Source: JAXGPX01 sp040766745 (lineage in GTDB: Bacteria; Bacillota; Sulfobacillia; Fermentithermobacillales; Fermentithermobacillaceae). Taken from it: a stretch of 64,000 nt of DNA. Under the pieces are notes generated by a model. The model ran no database searches. It was given only the letters and a program-made list of their open reading frames with translations, and had not been told where the DNA came from. A program made the position numbers and the translations under genes. Each line of letters begins with the position of its first letter. The first letter of the stretch is position 1. Location: assembly GCA_040766745.1 (NCBI GenBank), contig JAXGPX010000001.1, forward strand, positions 1-64,000, read 5' to 3'. This document shows, piece after piece, positions 43,612 to 52,800 of the stretch.

Positions 43612-44490
43612 ATGAGGTTTGGGGTTCATCTTTCAATTCAAGGTGGAATGGCAAAAATGGCTCAAACCGCCGCCCGGCTGGGTTGCGAGACGGTACAGAT
43701 ATTCTCTCGCAGCCCCAGGGGCGGAAAGGCTAAGGAGTTTGAGCCCGGTGATGTTTCCATGATGAAGAAACTGTTTGATGAGCACAATATGAGGCCCTTG
43801 GTAATTCATGCGCCGTATTTCATGAATCTGGCATCAAATGATCCGGATAAACGTGGTTATTCCATTCAGGTCCTTGCAGAGGACTTAATGCGGGCAGAGA
43901 TTCTAGGGGCCGGCTTTGTGGTAACTCACATCGGGCATAAGGACAAGGAAGAAGAACCTGAGGCTGAGCAGGCCCTAGCCAGGGTTTCAGAAAGCATCAA
44001 TGAGGCTTTGACAATTTACTCAGGCTCCGTCAAACTTCTCTTGGAAAATACGTCAGGACAAGGACAGGAAATTGGCTCAACATTTGAGGCCCTGGGGTCG
44101 CTGATCAAGGCACTACCTGCCGGCAGGGTAGGTACCTGTTTTGATACCTGCCATGCTTTTGGACAAGGTTACGATCTGTCAGATCCCAGTGCCATCCACG
44201 GCATACTGTCTTCCTATGACAAACTCGTAGGCCTTGAAACCCTTGAGGTCGTCCACTTGAATGATTCAAAAGGGACCCTGGGTTCCCACAGGGATAGGCA
44301 CGATCACATAGGGCAGGGATCCATTGGAATGGAAGGTTTCAGGGCCATTATTAATAGTCCTCTGCTTAGGCCAGGCATGCCAGGTATTATGGAGACACCC
44401 AACGATAGTCCAACTGCAGATGAAGAGAATTTGTCCACTGTCAAAGGGCTGCGTGCTTTTGGCGATAATTGGAAATCCATGTCGTTATGA
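43612..44490 (+). CDS. nfo: Endonuclease IV (AP endonuclease)
   Basis: 292 residues. A TIM-barrel zinc enzyme of base excision repair: VIHAPYFMNLAS near 65, LLENTSGQG near 144, TCFDTCHAFGQGYDL near 177, LNDSKGTLGSHRDRHDHIGQG near 220 and METPND near 262 supply the zinc ligands. ATG at 43612 starts right after the pnp stop; the upstream open frame (43510) reads through pnp in another frame and is not real. In many Firmicutes a peptidase gene follows pnp instead, so this position is a local variant. Confidence 0.95.
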   Translation: MRFGVHLSIQGGMAKMAQTAARLGCETVQIFSRSPRGGKAKEFEPGDVSMMKKLFDEHNMRPLVIHAPYFMNLASNDPDKRGYSIQVLAEDLMRAEILGAGFVVTHIGHKDKEEEPEAEQALARVSESINEALTIYSGSVKLLLENTSGQGQEIGSTFEALGSLIKALPAGRVGTCFDTCHAFGQGYDLSDPSAIHGILSSYDKLVGLETLEVVHLNDSKGTLGSHRDRHDHIGQGSIGMEGFRAIINSPLLRPGMPGIMETPNDSPTADEENLSTVKGLRAFGDNWKSMSL

Positions 44491-44649
44491 TTGCCTCTGA
44501 ATGTAACATTTGACAAAATCCCCAGTTGTCCTATTCCAAATTCGACAATCGAAGAGTATACTTTGATAGGAAGTTCTTGGCGTTGCCTTGAGCCTAGCGG
44601 AATTAGTCTCTCAATTGGGAAGGTCCCATAAAGCGTAGAGGAGGTCTAC

Positions 44650-44832
44650 ATAATCGGAAGCGAAGATCAACTCCTTCTAGAGATTGAAACGCTTCGCGGC
44701 CGGTTGCACGACCAAGTCGGAGATAAATACAGTTACGATAAGGTAAAGGCCGCGAGAGCACTTAGCTCTCACCTGGATATGCTCTTAAATAAATGGTACG
44801 AGCTTAAAGCGAAGAAGCAAGTATCCAGGTGA
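44650..44832 (+). CDS. Spo0E-like sporulation phosphatase, no canonical start codon
   Basis: About 60 residues. EDQLLLEIETLRGRLHDQV followed by DKVKAARALSSHLDMLLNKWY fits the Spo0E/YisI pattern (I-E-x-L-R ... S-x-x-L-D-x-L-L-N-x-[WY]), which dephosphorylates Spo0A~P. The frame after the stop at about 44627 has no ATG, GTG or TTG before the conserved IETLR. A strong GAGGAGGT at 44638-44645 precedes in-frame ATA (44650) by five bases and ATC (44653) by eight, so initiation at one of these is likely. The first canonical in-frame codon lies inside the family motif. A terminator follows. Alternatively a sequencing error has altered the start. Confidence 0.78.
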   Translation: MIGSEDQLLLEIETLRGRLHDQVGDKYSYDKVKAARALSSHLDMLLNKWYELKAKKQVSR

Positions 44833-44840
44833 CTGGAGTT

Positions 44841-44870
44841 AGCAGGCAAATACAGCCTGCTCTTTATTTT
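44841..44870 (+). terminator. Rho-independent terminator after the Spo0E-like gene
   Basis: AGCAGGC (44841-44847) and GCCTGCT (44855-44861) form a perfect stem followed by CTTTATTTT. Confidence 0.88.
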
Positions 44871-44965
44871 CTGATGTTTTCACGCTTACCTGTTATTTAA
44901 CTCTTATGGGTTCCCTTGATCACCGGTTTACAGTAACATGCGCTTTTTGCCAGTCCGGTATTTGA

Positions 44966-45286
44966 CTACTGCCTGTTTCTGGCAGGGAATATTGGAGATA
45001 CTACTGCAAGCGCTACGGCAACCACTGCCATTGGGTCAAAGGCTACTCCCCATAGTTCTGCTGTGATTGGAGCAGGTACCTTTAGGAATTCTGACAGGGC
45101 CATCAGACCCAGGTAGACTCCTCCGGCAACTGCTACGAAATCTTTGATTGCCTCACCTAAAGGCGACTGCATTTCTTCGTAGGCTCTTTTTCTCGCCCGG
45201 GCAGACTGAATTCTATGAACCCTAACACCCATAGAGACGTACACTAGGAAGAAGATTACCAACGTAATCAGAATTGGGTAAAGCAT
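44966..45286 (-). CDS. Small membrane protein of unknown function
   Basis: 106 residues. An N-terminal membrane segment (YPILITLVIFFLVYVSM) is followed by a basic stretch HRIQSARARKRAYEE and two further hydrophobic segments (about 45-62 and 75-97). No family was recognised. ATG at 45286 is preceded by AAGGAGGGAACAGC on the minus strand; the frame extends to 45352 without a better start. It is divergent from the stress-protein gene at 45442. Confidence 0.75.
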   Translation of the reverse strand: MLYPILITLVIFFLVYVSMGVRVHRIQSARARKRAYEEMQSPLGEAIKDFVAVAGGVYLGLMALSEFLKVPAPITAELWGVAFDPMAVVAVALAVVSPIFPARNRQ

Positions 45287-45441
45287 GCTGTTCCCTCCTT
45301 GCCTACTTGTTACATATTTTCCCGAGCCAGGATTTATGATTTTACCGCGCAAATCACTTGCCTCTTCCTTAGCATTCTGAATTTCACTGCGCTAAGAAGG
45401 GGAAAATAGGTTGGACATAACTCGGGAGGTGTACGTTATAG

Positions 45442-45945
45442 ATGTCTAAGACTGTCTTAGGGGTTTTTGAAGACACAATGCAGGCGGAGAAGGCTGTAGA
45501 TGAACTCCAAAAAAGAGGGGTTAAGAAGGAAGATATTTCGATCGTAGCGAGAGAAGGCATGGTTAAGGAAGGTGGCAGAGGAGGCCGCGGACAAGAGGGC
45601 GACACTACAATGGGTTTTGGCCAGGACATCTCAGGCGGTGTTAGTACCGGCGGCGCAATCGGGGGAGTCGCCGGGCTTCTGGCTGGAGTAGGTGCCCTGG
45701 CAATTCCCGGTATTGGGCCTATTGTTGCTGCAGGGCCAATTGCAGCTGCTCTAAGCGGGGCAGTCACAGGCGGCATTGCAGGCGGGTTGATAGACTGGGG
45801 AATTCCGGAAGACGTAGGCGAGAGGTACGAGCAGAGAGTCAAAGAAGGCAAGATAGTTGCCATGGTAAGGACCAACGAGGAAAAGATTAACGAAGCGGCA
45901 GATATCTTCCGGCGTCATGGGGCAAAAGAGGTTGAGACCCACTAG
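45442..45945 (+). CDS. YflT/general stress protein 17M-like protein
   Basis: 167 residues. The N-terminal YflT-type fold (1-45) has LGVFEDTMQAEKAVDELQKRGV. A Gly/Ala-rich glycine-zipper segment (about 60-118) with GGAIGGVAGLLAGVGALAIPG may insert in a membrane. The C-terminal strand KIVAMVRTNEEKINEAADIFRRHGA completes the fold. Homologues in Bacillus are heat- or general-stress induced. GGGAGGTG precedes the ATG. A strong terminator follows at 45961. Confidence 0.82.
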   Translation: MSKTVLGVFEDTMQAEKAVDELQKRGVKKEDISIVAREGMVKEGGRGGRGQEGDTTMGFGQDISGGVSTGGAIGGVAGLLAGVGALAIPGIGPIVAAGPIAAALSGAVTGGIAGGLIDWGIPEDVGERYEQRVKEGKIVAMVRTNEEKINEAADIFRRHGAKEVETH

Positions 45946-45960
45946 GGCCCCGGCAAGGAA

Positions 45961-45995
45961 CGGGCGGCAGAATACTGCCGCCCGTTGAATTTTTC
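45961..45995 (+). terminator. Strong rho-independent terminator
   Basis: A perfect 10-bp stem CGGGCGGCAG (45961-45970) and CTGCCGCCCG (45975-45984) has an AATA loop, followed by TTGAATTTTT. Confidence 0.92.
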
Positions 45996-46004
45996 GACCA
46001 TCTT

Positions 46005-46034
46005 CTGGCATTCCTATACAAGACAGGCTATACT
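46005..46034 (+). promoter_or_regulatory. Candidate promoter of the RNase J gene
   Basis: CTGGCA (46005-46010) and TATACT (46029-46034) are spaced by 18 bases, about 20 bases before the start codon. Confidence 0.45.
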
Positions 46035-46052
46035 AGACTTTGGTGAGGAAAC

Positions 46053-47708
46053 ATGACAAAAGAGATACGATTGCTAGCATTGGGCGGCTTAGGAGAAATT
46101 GGCAAGAATCTTATGCTGCTGGAATCAGGGCCTGATGTGATTGCCATAGATTGCGGGCTCGCTTTCCCAAAAGACGAAATGCCAGGTGTAGACTTTGTAA
46201 TTCCTGACATTTCTTACTTGGTTGAACGTAAGGACCGTCTTCGTGGTATTGTCCTAACTCATGGGCACGAAGACCATGTAGGCGCATTGCCTTTTGTGCT
46301 CAGCAAAGTCAATGTTCCGGTATATGGTACTAAGCTTACATTGGGGCTTGCCCGAAGGAAAATGGACGAGAACTTCGAAGGTGAGTTTGACTTTAGAATC
46401 GTTGCCCCCAGAGATGTAATTGAGCTGGGGTCAATAAAGGTCGAATTCGTCAGGACTACCCACTCCGTATCGGACAGCGTGGGGCTAATCATATACACGC
46501 CTTGCGGAACCCTTGTTTTTACAGGCGACTTCAAACTAGACCAAACGCCTGTAGACGGGGAGCCTACAGATTACCACAGGTTTGCAGAAGTAGGCGAGCG
46601 AGGTGTCCTTGCCCTGCTGTCAGATAGCACTCACGCAGACCGGCCCGGGTACACGCCATCAGAGAGAGTAGTGGGTGAGAATCTATCTCAGGTTTTTTAT
46701 CAGGCCAAAGGAAGAATCATTGTTACCACTTTTGCCTCAAACATTCCCAGGATTCAGCAAGTAATCGATGCTGCTTACAGGTATGGTAGGAAAGTATGCG
46801 TCGTTGGCCGCAGTATGGAGAATGTAGTTGAGGTTGCAATAAGCATGGGCTTTTTGAGGGTACCTCTTGGTACTCTTATCAGTGTAGACGATGTAGGCAA
46901 GTATTCCTCCTCGAAAATCGTCATATTGAGTACAGGAAGCCAGGGAGAACCCCTTTCAGCCCTTTCCAGGATGTCTGTAGGCGATCACAGAAAAGTGGAT
47001 ATAGTCGAGGGGGATCTTGTAGTAATGGCTGCTTCCCCTGTACCCGGCAATGAAACGACTGTATCCAGGGTAGTTGATAACCTGTTCAGGCGAGGGGCTA
47101 ATGTTATCTACACTCCTGAATCAGGGGTTCATGTATCAGGCCACGCAAGCCAGGAAGAACTCAAGATAATGCTTAATCTCACGAGGCCCAGGTTCTTCAT
47201 ACCTATCCATGGTGAGTACCGGCATCTGATAATTCACTCTCAGCTTGCTGTTGCAACCGGGGTTCCTCCTTCAAATGTGCTTATTGGTGAGAATGGCACG
47301 ATTTTCAGGCTTACCCCTGACCGGGCAGAAATACTTGGCACAATTCAGACAAGGGATGTGTTTGTAGACGGATATGGTGTAGGCGATATAGGCCACCCCG
47401 TTCTCAAGCAGAGACAGTCTCTCGGCGAGGCCGGTGCCGTGTTCTTGTCTTGCATACTCTCGAAAGAGACAGGCAAGCTCATCACTGAACCTCAAGTGAG
47501 GAGTGTTGGCCTGATTAGTGCAGGGCACCAGGATGCCATAATATCCGAGGTAATTAGCAGGGCTGAACAGTACTTGTCTGTATTGCCCAGAGAAGCTCTG
47601 GCGAACAAGGAATCAGTCGAGGATGAGCTGGCTTCTGTCGTAAAGCGCCTTTTCAAGAATGAATTGGGCAGAAAGCCGTACGTTCTTTGTACTCTGACTC
47701 TTATATAG
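46053..47708 (+). CDS. rnj: Ribonuclease J
   Basis: 551 residues. A metallo-beta-lactamase domain with LTHGHEDHVGALPF near residue 68 and FTGDFKLDQTP near 155, then the beta-CASP domain with SDSTHADRPGYTPSE near 187, GSQGEP near 290 and HVSGHASQEELK near 352. It is a 5'-3' exonuclease/endonuclease of Firmicutes RNA decay. ATG at 46053 follows TGAGGAAAC. It is followed by deoB in close proximity. Confidence 0.95.
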   Translation: MTKEIRLLALGGLGEIGKNLMLLESGPDVIAIDCGLAFPKDEMPGVDFVIPDISYLVERKDRLRGIVLTHGHEDHVGALPFVLSKVNVPVYGTKLTLGLARRKMDENFEGEFDFRIVAPRDVIELGSIKVEFVRTTHSVSDSVGLIIYTPCGTLVFTGDFKLDQTPVDGEPTDYHRFAEVGERGVLALLSDSTHADRPGYTPSERVVGENLSQVFYQAKGRIIVTTFASNIPRIQQVIDAAYRYGRKVCVVGRSMENVVEVAISMGFLRVPLGTLISVDDVGKYSSSKIVILSTGSQGEPLSALSRMSVGDHRKVDIVEGDLVVMAASPVPGNETTVSRVVDNLFRRGANVIYTPESGVHVSGHASQEELKIMLNLTRPRFFIPIHGEYRHLIIHSQLAVATGVPPSNVLIGENGTIFRLTPDRAEILGTIQTRDVFVDGYGVGDIGHPVLKQRQSLGEAGAVFLSCILSKETGKLITEPQVRSVGLISAGHQDAIISEVISRAEQYLSVLPREALANKESVEDELASVVKRLFKNELGRKPYVLCTLTLI

Positions 47709-47758
47709 GGCTTTTCGGGCCTCAACCGGATACACAATCTTATGCAAGGTGTAATGAG

Positions 47759-48949
47759 TTGAATCTGCCAAAGAGATTGTTTCTTGTTGTTCTTGACAGC
47801 GTGGGTATTGGAGCTCTTCCCGATGCACATTTGTACGGTGACGAGAATTCCAATACCCTTGGCAATATAGCACGGGTTTTGGGAAGCCTCTCCTTGCCCA
47901 ACCTCGGAAAACTGGGCATTGGAAATTTGGTTGATATACCCGGCACTCCCGGAGAAGAACCCCAGGGGGCCTGTGGCCGCATGGCCATGGCTTCGCCCGG
48001 TAAGGACACTACAACCGGGCATTGGGAGATTTCAGGGATAATCTTGGACAAACCGTTTACAACCTATCCTGAAGGGTTTCCACGCCATGTAATTGAGGAG
48101 TTTGAGTCAGCAATAGGCCGAAAGATTCTTGGAAATAAGCCTGCATCAGGAACTCAGATTATTGAAGAATTAGGGCAGTCGCATTTAGGAACTGGTTTTC
48201 CCATTGTGTACACTTCAGCCGACAGCGTTTTTCAAGTCGCCTGCCACCAGGAGATAGTTCCCATTGATACCTTGTACTCCTGGTGCCAGATTGCAAGGGA
48301 TATTCTCGTAGGCGACGATATGGTAGCAAGGGTAATTGCCAGGCCTTTTACAGGTAAACCAGGAAGTTTTTTCAGAACTGACGGCAGGAAAGATTTTTCC
48401 CTTGCTCCTGCACAGAAAACTCTTCTGGACTACGCAGCGGACTCAGGGGTTTTTGTAACAGCAGTAGGGAAAATACAAGACATATTTGCAGGCAGGGGAA
48501 TCCACAAAGCTGTACATACTTCAAGCAATAAGGAGGGTATTGAGGTTCTGCAGAAACTTCTTGGTGAATCCTATCCTATCAGGCAAAGGCATTTAGTATT
48601 TGCGAACCTGGTTGATTTCGATATGCTCTACGGGCACCGGAACAATGTTCAGGGTTACGCCAGGGCGCTCAAAGAGTTCGATAGTGCCCTGCCTGGCCTG
48701 ATTGGCCTGCTCAGGCCTGAAGATGTGCTGATATTGACCGCTGACCATGGCTGCGATCCCACAACTCCCAGCACTGATCATTCCAGAGAGTACGTTCCTT
48801 TGCTGATTTACGGAGAGTCTGTACAGAGAGGCGTTATGCTTGAGACTAGAAGCACATTTGCTGACCTGGGAGCAACAGTAGGCGAACTGCTGGATGTACA
48901 TTACAGGGGAAAGGGTACCGGTTTTTGCCGGGATATTTTGGAGGTGTAA
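47759..48949 (+). CDS. deoB: Phosphopentomutase
   Basis: 396 residues, the normal length. LDSVGIGALPDA near residue 12 and TADHGCDPTTPSTDHSREYVP near 335 are the metal-binding motifs of the alkaline phosphatase-like fold, and GKDTTTGHWE near 82 carries the catalytic Thr. It interconverts (deoxy)ribose 1- and 5-phosphate. TTG at 47759 lies 7 bases after AAGGTG; an ATG at 47687 lies inside rnj. It forms a nucleoside salvage pair with the next gene. Confidence 0.95.
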   Translation: MNLPKRLFLVVLDSVGIGALPDAHLYGDENSNTLGNIARVLGSLSLPNLGKLGIGNLVDIPGTPGEEPQGACGRMAMASPGKDTTTGHWEISGIILDKPFTTYPEGFPRHVIEEFESAIGRKILGNKPASGTQIIEELGQSHLGTGFPIVYTSADSVFQVACHQEIVPIDTLYSWCQIARDILVGDDMVARVIARPFTGKPGSFFRTDGRKDFSLAPAQKTLLDYAADSGVFVTAVGKIQDIFAGRGIHKAVHTSSNKEGIEVLQKLLGESYPIRQRHLVFANLVDFDMLYGHRNNVQGYARALKEFDSALPGLIGLLRPEDVLILTADHGCDPTTPSTDHSREYVPLLIYGESVQRGVMLETRSTFADLGATVGELLDVHYRGKGTGFCRDILEV

Positions 48950-48952
48950 CAT

Positions 48953-49756
48953 ATGGCTGACGTATTTTCACAACACCACATAAAGGCCAGAGATGCAGAC
49001 ATTGCCCGCTACTGCTTTATTCCCGGAGATCATGTGCGCGGACGGAAGATGGCCGGGAAACTAGACAACATGCGGCTGGTTGCAGATACACGCGGGTATT
49101 TTGTGTATACAGGGTTGTATAAAGGGGTTCCCATGACAGTATGTTCAACTGGAATGGGCGGCCCGCAGGTAGCTATTGCCATGGAGGAATTAGGCAACAT
49201 GGGTGCCGACACGTTCATTCGCATTGGCTCTGCAGGTGGCGTAGCAGAGCAAACCGGTGTAGGCGACATTGTTATTGCCACAGGATCATACAGGGGTGGC
49301 GGTACGGCAGATGAGTACCTGCCCAAACCGTTTCCTGCAGTAGCTGATTTTAGTACCACTCTTGCACTGGTTCAATCTGCAGACCAGGCAGGGATTTCAG
49401 CCCTTACCGGGCCAGTGGCTACAGTAGATGCATTCTACGCGCCTGGTGACATGGATAAGCGATTGGCTTTGAGAAAAGGCGGCATTTTATGTATCGAAAT
49501 GGAGGCAGACACAGAATACATTGTCGGACTCTACAGGGGCTTTCGATGCGGTGCTGCTTTTGTCTTGGATAACGGGCCGAGGACAAGTCAAAACGTTCCT
49601 ATTAGGTCAGGTGATTCCACAGATTTTGCAATTGCCCATCACGGTAAGGACCCTGTCTATGTTGAAAGTGAGAACAAGCTCATCGAGATCGGGTTTGAGG
49701 CTATGTACCGTATTGCCCAATCTGACCAAGGGAAACAGGGTTCTTTCAGGCCATAA
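48953..49756 (+). CDS. Uridine/purine nucleoside phosphorylase family enzyme
   Basis: 267 residues. CFIPGDHVRGRKMAGKL near 22, CSTGMGGPQVAIAMEELGNMGADTFIRIGSAGG near 64 (visible as STGMGGPQVAIAMEE and RIGSAGG) and CIEMEADTEY near 182 are family motifs; the last is the ribose-contacting Glu/Met region. It splits nucleosides by phosphate into base and (deoxy)ribose 1-phosphate, the substrate of DeoB next door. Similarity seems closest to uridine phosphorylases. ATG follows GGAGGTGTAAC. Confidence 0.88.
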   Translation: MADVFSQHHIKARDADIARYCFIPGDHVRGRKMAGKLDNMRLVADTRGYFVYTGLYKGVPMTVCSTGMGGPQVAIAMEELGNMGADTFIRIGSAGGVAEQTGVGDIVIATGSYRGGGTADEYLPKPFPAVADFSTTLALVQSADQAGISALTGPVATVDAFYAPGDMDKRLALRKGGILCIEMEADTEYIVGLYRGFRCGAAFVLDNGPRTSQNVPIRSGDSTDFAIAHHGKDPVYVESENKLIEIGFEAMYRIAQSDQGKQGSFRP

Positions 49757-49788
49757 TCAGGGCCTCCCGGTTTGAAGGAGCAAACAGG

Positions 49789-49830
49789 AAACCACCTGTC
49801 TTTCGGCGAAGTTAATTCAGGGTGGTTTTT
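49789..49830 (+). terminator. Terminator-like hairpin overlapping the addB ribosome binding site
   Basis: AAACCACC (49789-49796) pairs with GGTGGTTT (49821-49828), with an inner CTG/CAG pair, followed by TTTG. The 3' arm contains the AGGGTGG that serves addB at 49834. It may end the deoB transcript or hide the addB site. Confidence 0.6.
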
Positions 49831-49833
49831 GAT

Positions 49834-52800
49834 ATGGGATTGCAGTTCATAATCGGGCCTGCCGGGTCCGGTAAGACGAAATACATAATTGACTCTGTTA
49901 TTGAACGCTTACTATCTCAAACCAGGGAAATCGGCAAAGATCCTATTCTAATCATTGTCCCGGATCAGGCCACTTTTCAAATGGAAAGGGCTATTCTTGA
50001 AGATGGCAGGCTGGCAGGGTTTATAAACTTGCACATATTGGGCTTCAGGCGCCTTTGCTTAAGGGTCCTGGACGAAGTTGGCGGGGCTGTGCAGCCGTTT
50101 ATTACCCCGGTGGGCAGAAGTATGGCCATCCAATCAATATTGTGGCGTCACAGAAGCGATCTCAAGGTTTACGCTCCTATGGTAGATTACCCTGGGTTCA
50201 GGGACACGGTAATCCAGGCTCTTTCTGAGTTCAACGCATATGGCATACAACCAGATGATCTTCTTTTAGGTTTTGGCCAGGAGTCTGAAAACCCTCCCTT
50301 TCTTTCACAAAAACTGGCCGATCTTGAACTGGTATACCGGGAATACCGGGAGTTCCTTTCTAACCGATTCCTAGATCCAGATGACTACCTTGAACTTGCT
50401 GCTTTGAGAATGGGTCAATCCAGTCTGATGAGAAACGCTTCAGTGTGGATAGATGGGTTTTCAGGATTTACGCCCAGGGAATATCAAGTTATTGAGGCCA
50501 TCCTAAACAGCGTTTCCGAGGTTACTCTTGCCCTTTGCATGGACCGTGGCGAGATTCAGCATAAGCCCAGGGAGACCAGCTTGTTTCACCCTGTGAGAGA
50601 GGTCTATGAAAGGGTTTCCGAAATTTGCCTTGAGAGTGGAATCCCTGTAAACAGAACTGTCTTCCTTGGCGAAAACGGCCCGTTGCCCAGATTCAACAGC
50701 CACGAGCTCATGCAGGTTGAGTTCGAATTTAGGAACAGAGAGAGCCGGGGAAGACTCGCTAACACCCCAGGACAGGCTCAGAAGGGACAGGCCCGGGAGA
50801 ATGACTGCGGGGGCACTGTTTACACGGATCCAGGTGGAGTGCACCTGGTGTCGGCAGTAAACCCCCGGGCAGAAGTTGAGTTTATAGCCAGAGAAACTCT
50901 TGCCCTTGTTCGCGAGCAGGGCATGAGGTTCAAAGACATCACTGTGGAGCTACGGAATATTGAAAGATACAAGGATCTTGTGAAGATGGTATTTGGCGAT
51001 CACAACATTCCATTCTTCCTTGATGAAAAGCGTTCTTTATCTCACCACCCTCTGGCCGAGCTCATACGGTCAGCCTTTGATATGGTGCTTACACACTTTG
51101 GGTTCGATTCTGTATTCAGATACCTGAAAACAGATCTTATACCTGTTAAACGGGAACTTGTTGATAAACTCGAGAATTATGTTCTGGCCAGCGGAATACG
51201 CGGAGAAAGGTGGATTTTGCCTGAACCCTGGCGATACACGGGAGGATTCCTTTCTGATAACCTTGAAGGGACTGTCTCAGTTGAGGCCTGCGGAGACGAA
51301 ATGGACCTCTTCAGAAAGCAGGCCATGGCATCATTTTCCAGGTTCTATGAAGAGCTTACACAGAACCATAACGGACATACAGCCAAAGACATATCTATGG
51401 CCGTTTATAACTTGCTTATGAACCTTGATGTTCCAAAGACCCTTTCTCGTTGGCAGAAGGACTGTGAAAACCAGGGGGATCTTATTGGTGCGCTTGACCA
51501 CGGAGGGGTCTGGGACAAGGTAATTGAGATATTGGAACAAGCAGTGGAAATTTTAGGTGACCACCCTTGCAGTCTCAAGACGTACTCTTTGCTTCTCAAT
51601 GCCGGTTTGGAAGACCTTAAATTAGGATCTATACCGCCTTCTTTGGATCAGGTATTAGTTGGGAGCCTGGACAGGACCAGACAGCCTGAGTGTAGGGTTA
51701 CGTTCTTGATGGGAGCCCTTGAGGGTGACCTCCCCAGAAAGCAAGGGGAAGAAGGGATCTTCACAGACAGAGACAGAGAGGCACTTTTCAATAAAGGGCT
51801 GAACCTGGAACCATCGTCGAGAATAAAGCAGTTCCATGAGCAATACCTGGTGTACATCGCCCTCACAAGGCCCAAGGAACGGCTTTACATTTCATACCCA
51901 CTGGGAGATCAAGAAGGCAAAGCCCTGTTTCCGTCACCTGTTGTCACATGGGTTAAGAAAATAATGCCGGGCAAAGGTGAGTATTTGGTATCTATGGAGC
52001 CTCCCGGCACATATCCCGGTGATCTTGATTACCTAGTACCTGCCACAGTTTGGGGCCTTACAGCACGCCGGTTGTCTCTGATGAGGCAAAGGATGGCCCC
52101 GGGTATTGTTTGGCAGGAAGCATACCGGTGGCTGCTTTCACCTCCGAGGGAAGCCAAGAGCCGTAAGATCCTTGGGTCCCTGGGGTACAGCAACAAAATG
52201 CCGCAACTGGGAAAGCCCTTGTCTGAACGGCTCTATGGCCGTGTCTTGAGGACAAGTGTTTCCAGGTTAGAGAGATTTGAGCAATGCCCCTTTCAGCATT
52301 TTGCCAGGGACGGCCTTGGGCTCAAGGAGCGAGAAATATTCAAACTTGACCCTGCAAAGACAGGGACCTTCTTTCACGAAGCCATGAGAGAATTCGTGTT
52401 GAGGGTTGCAGGTTCAGGCCAGCCTGTAGAAGCCCTGGAACAGGAAGATGTTGCGAGAATCATGGATGGGGTTGTTCAGGGGCTGGCTCCAAGAATTCAG
52501 AACGATCTGTTTCTGAGTTCTTCCAGGTATATGCATGTCTCCAGTGCACTTGGTTCCATACTAAGGCGTTCGGCACGCTTGTTCCTAGAGCATGCAAAGA
52601 GAAGTGAATTCCGGCCACTGGCTGTCGAAGTGCCTTTTGGCTTGCCCGGTGGAGTGCCCCCCTTCTCGGTAAAGGCATCTGATGGCAGTGAGGTTCTGAT
52701 TCGGGGCCGCATTGACAGGATAGATGCTGCCCAACTAGGCAGCCAAACTTACTTAAGAATTGTGGATTACAAGTCAAATCCTGATAAACTGGATCTTCTG

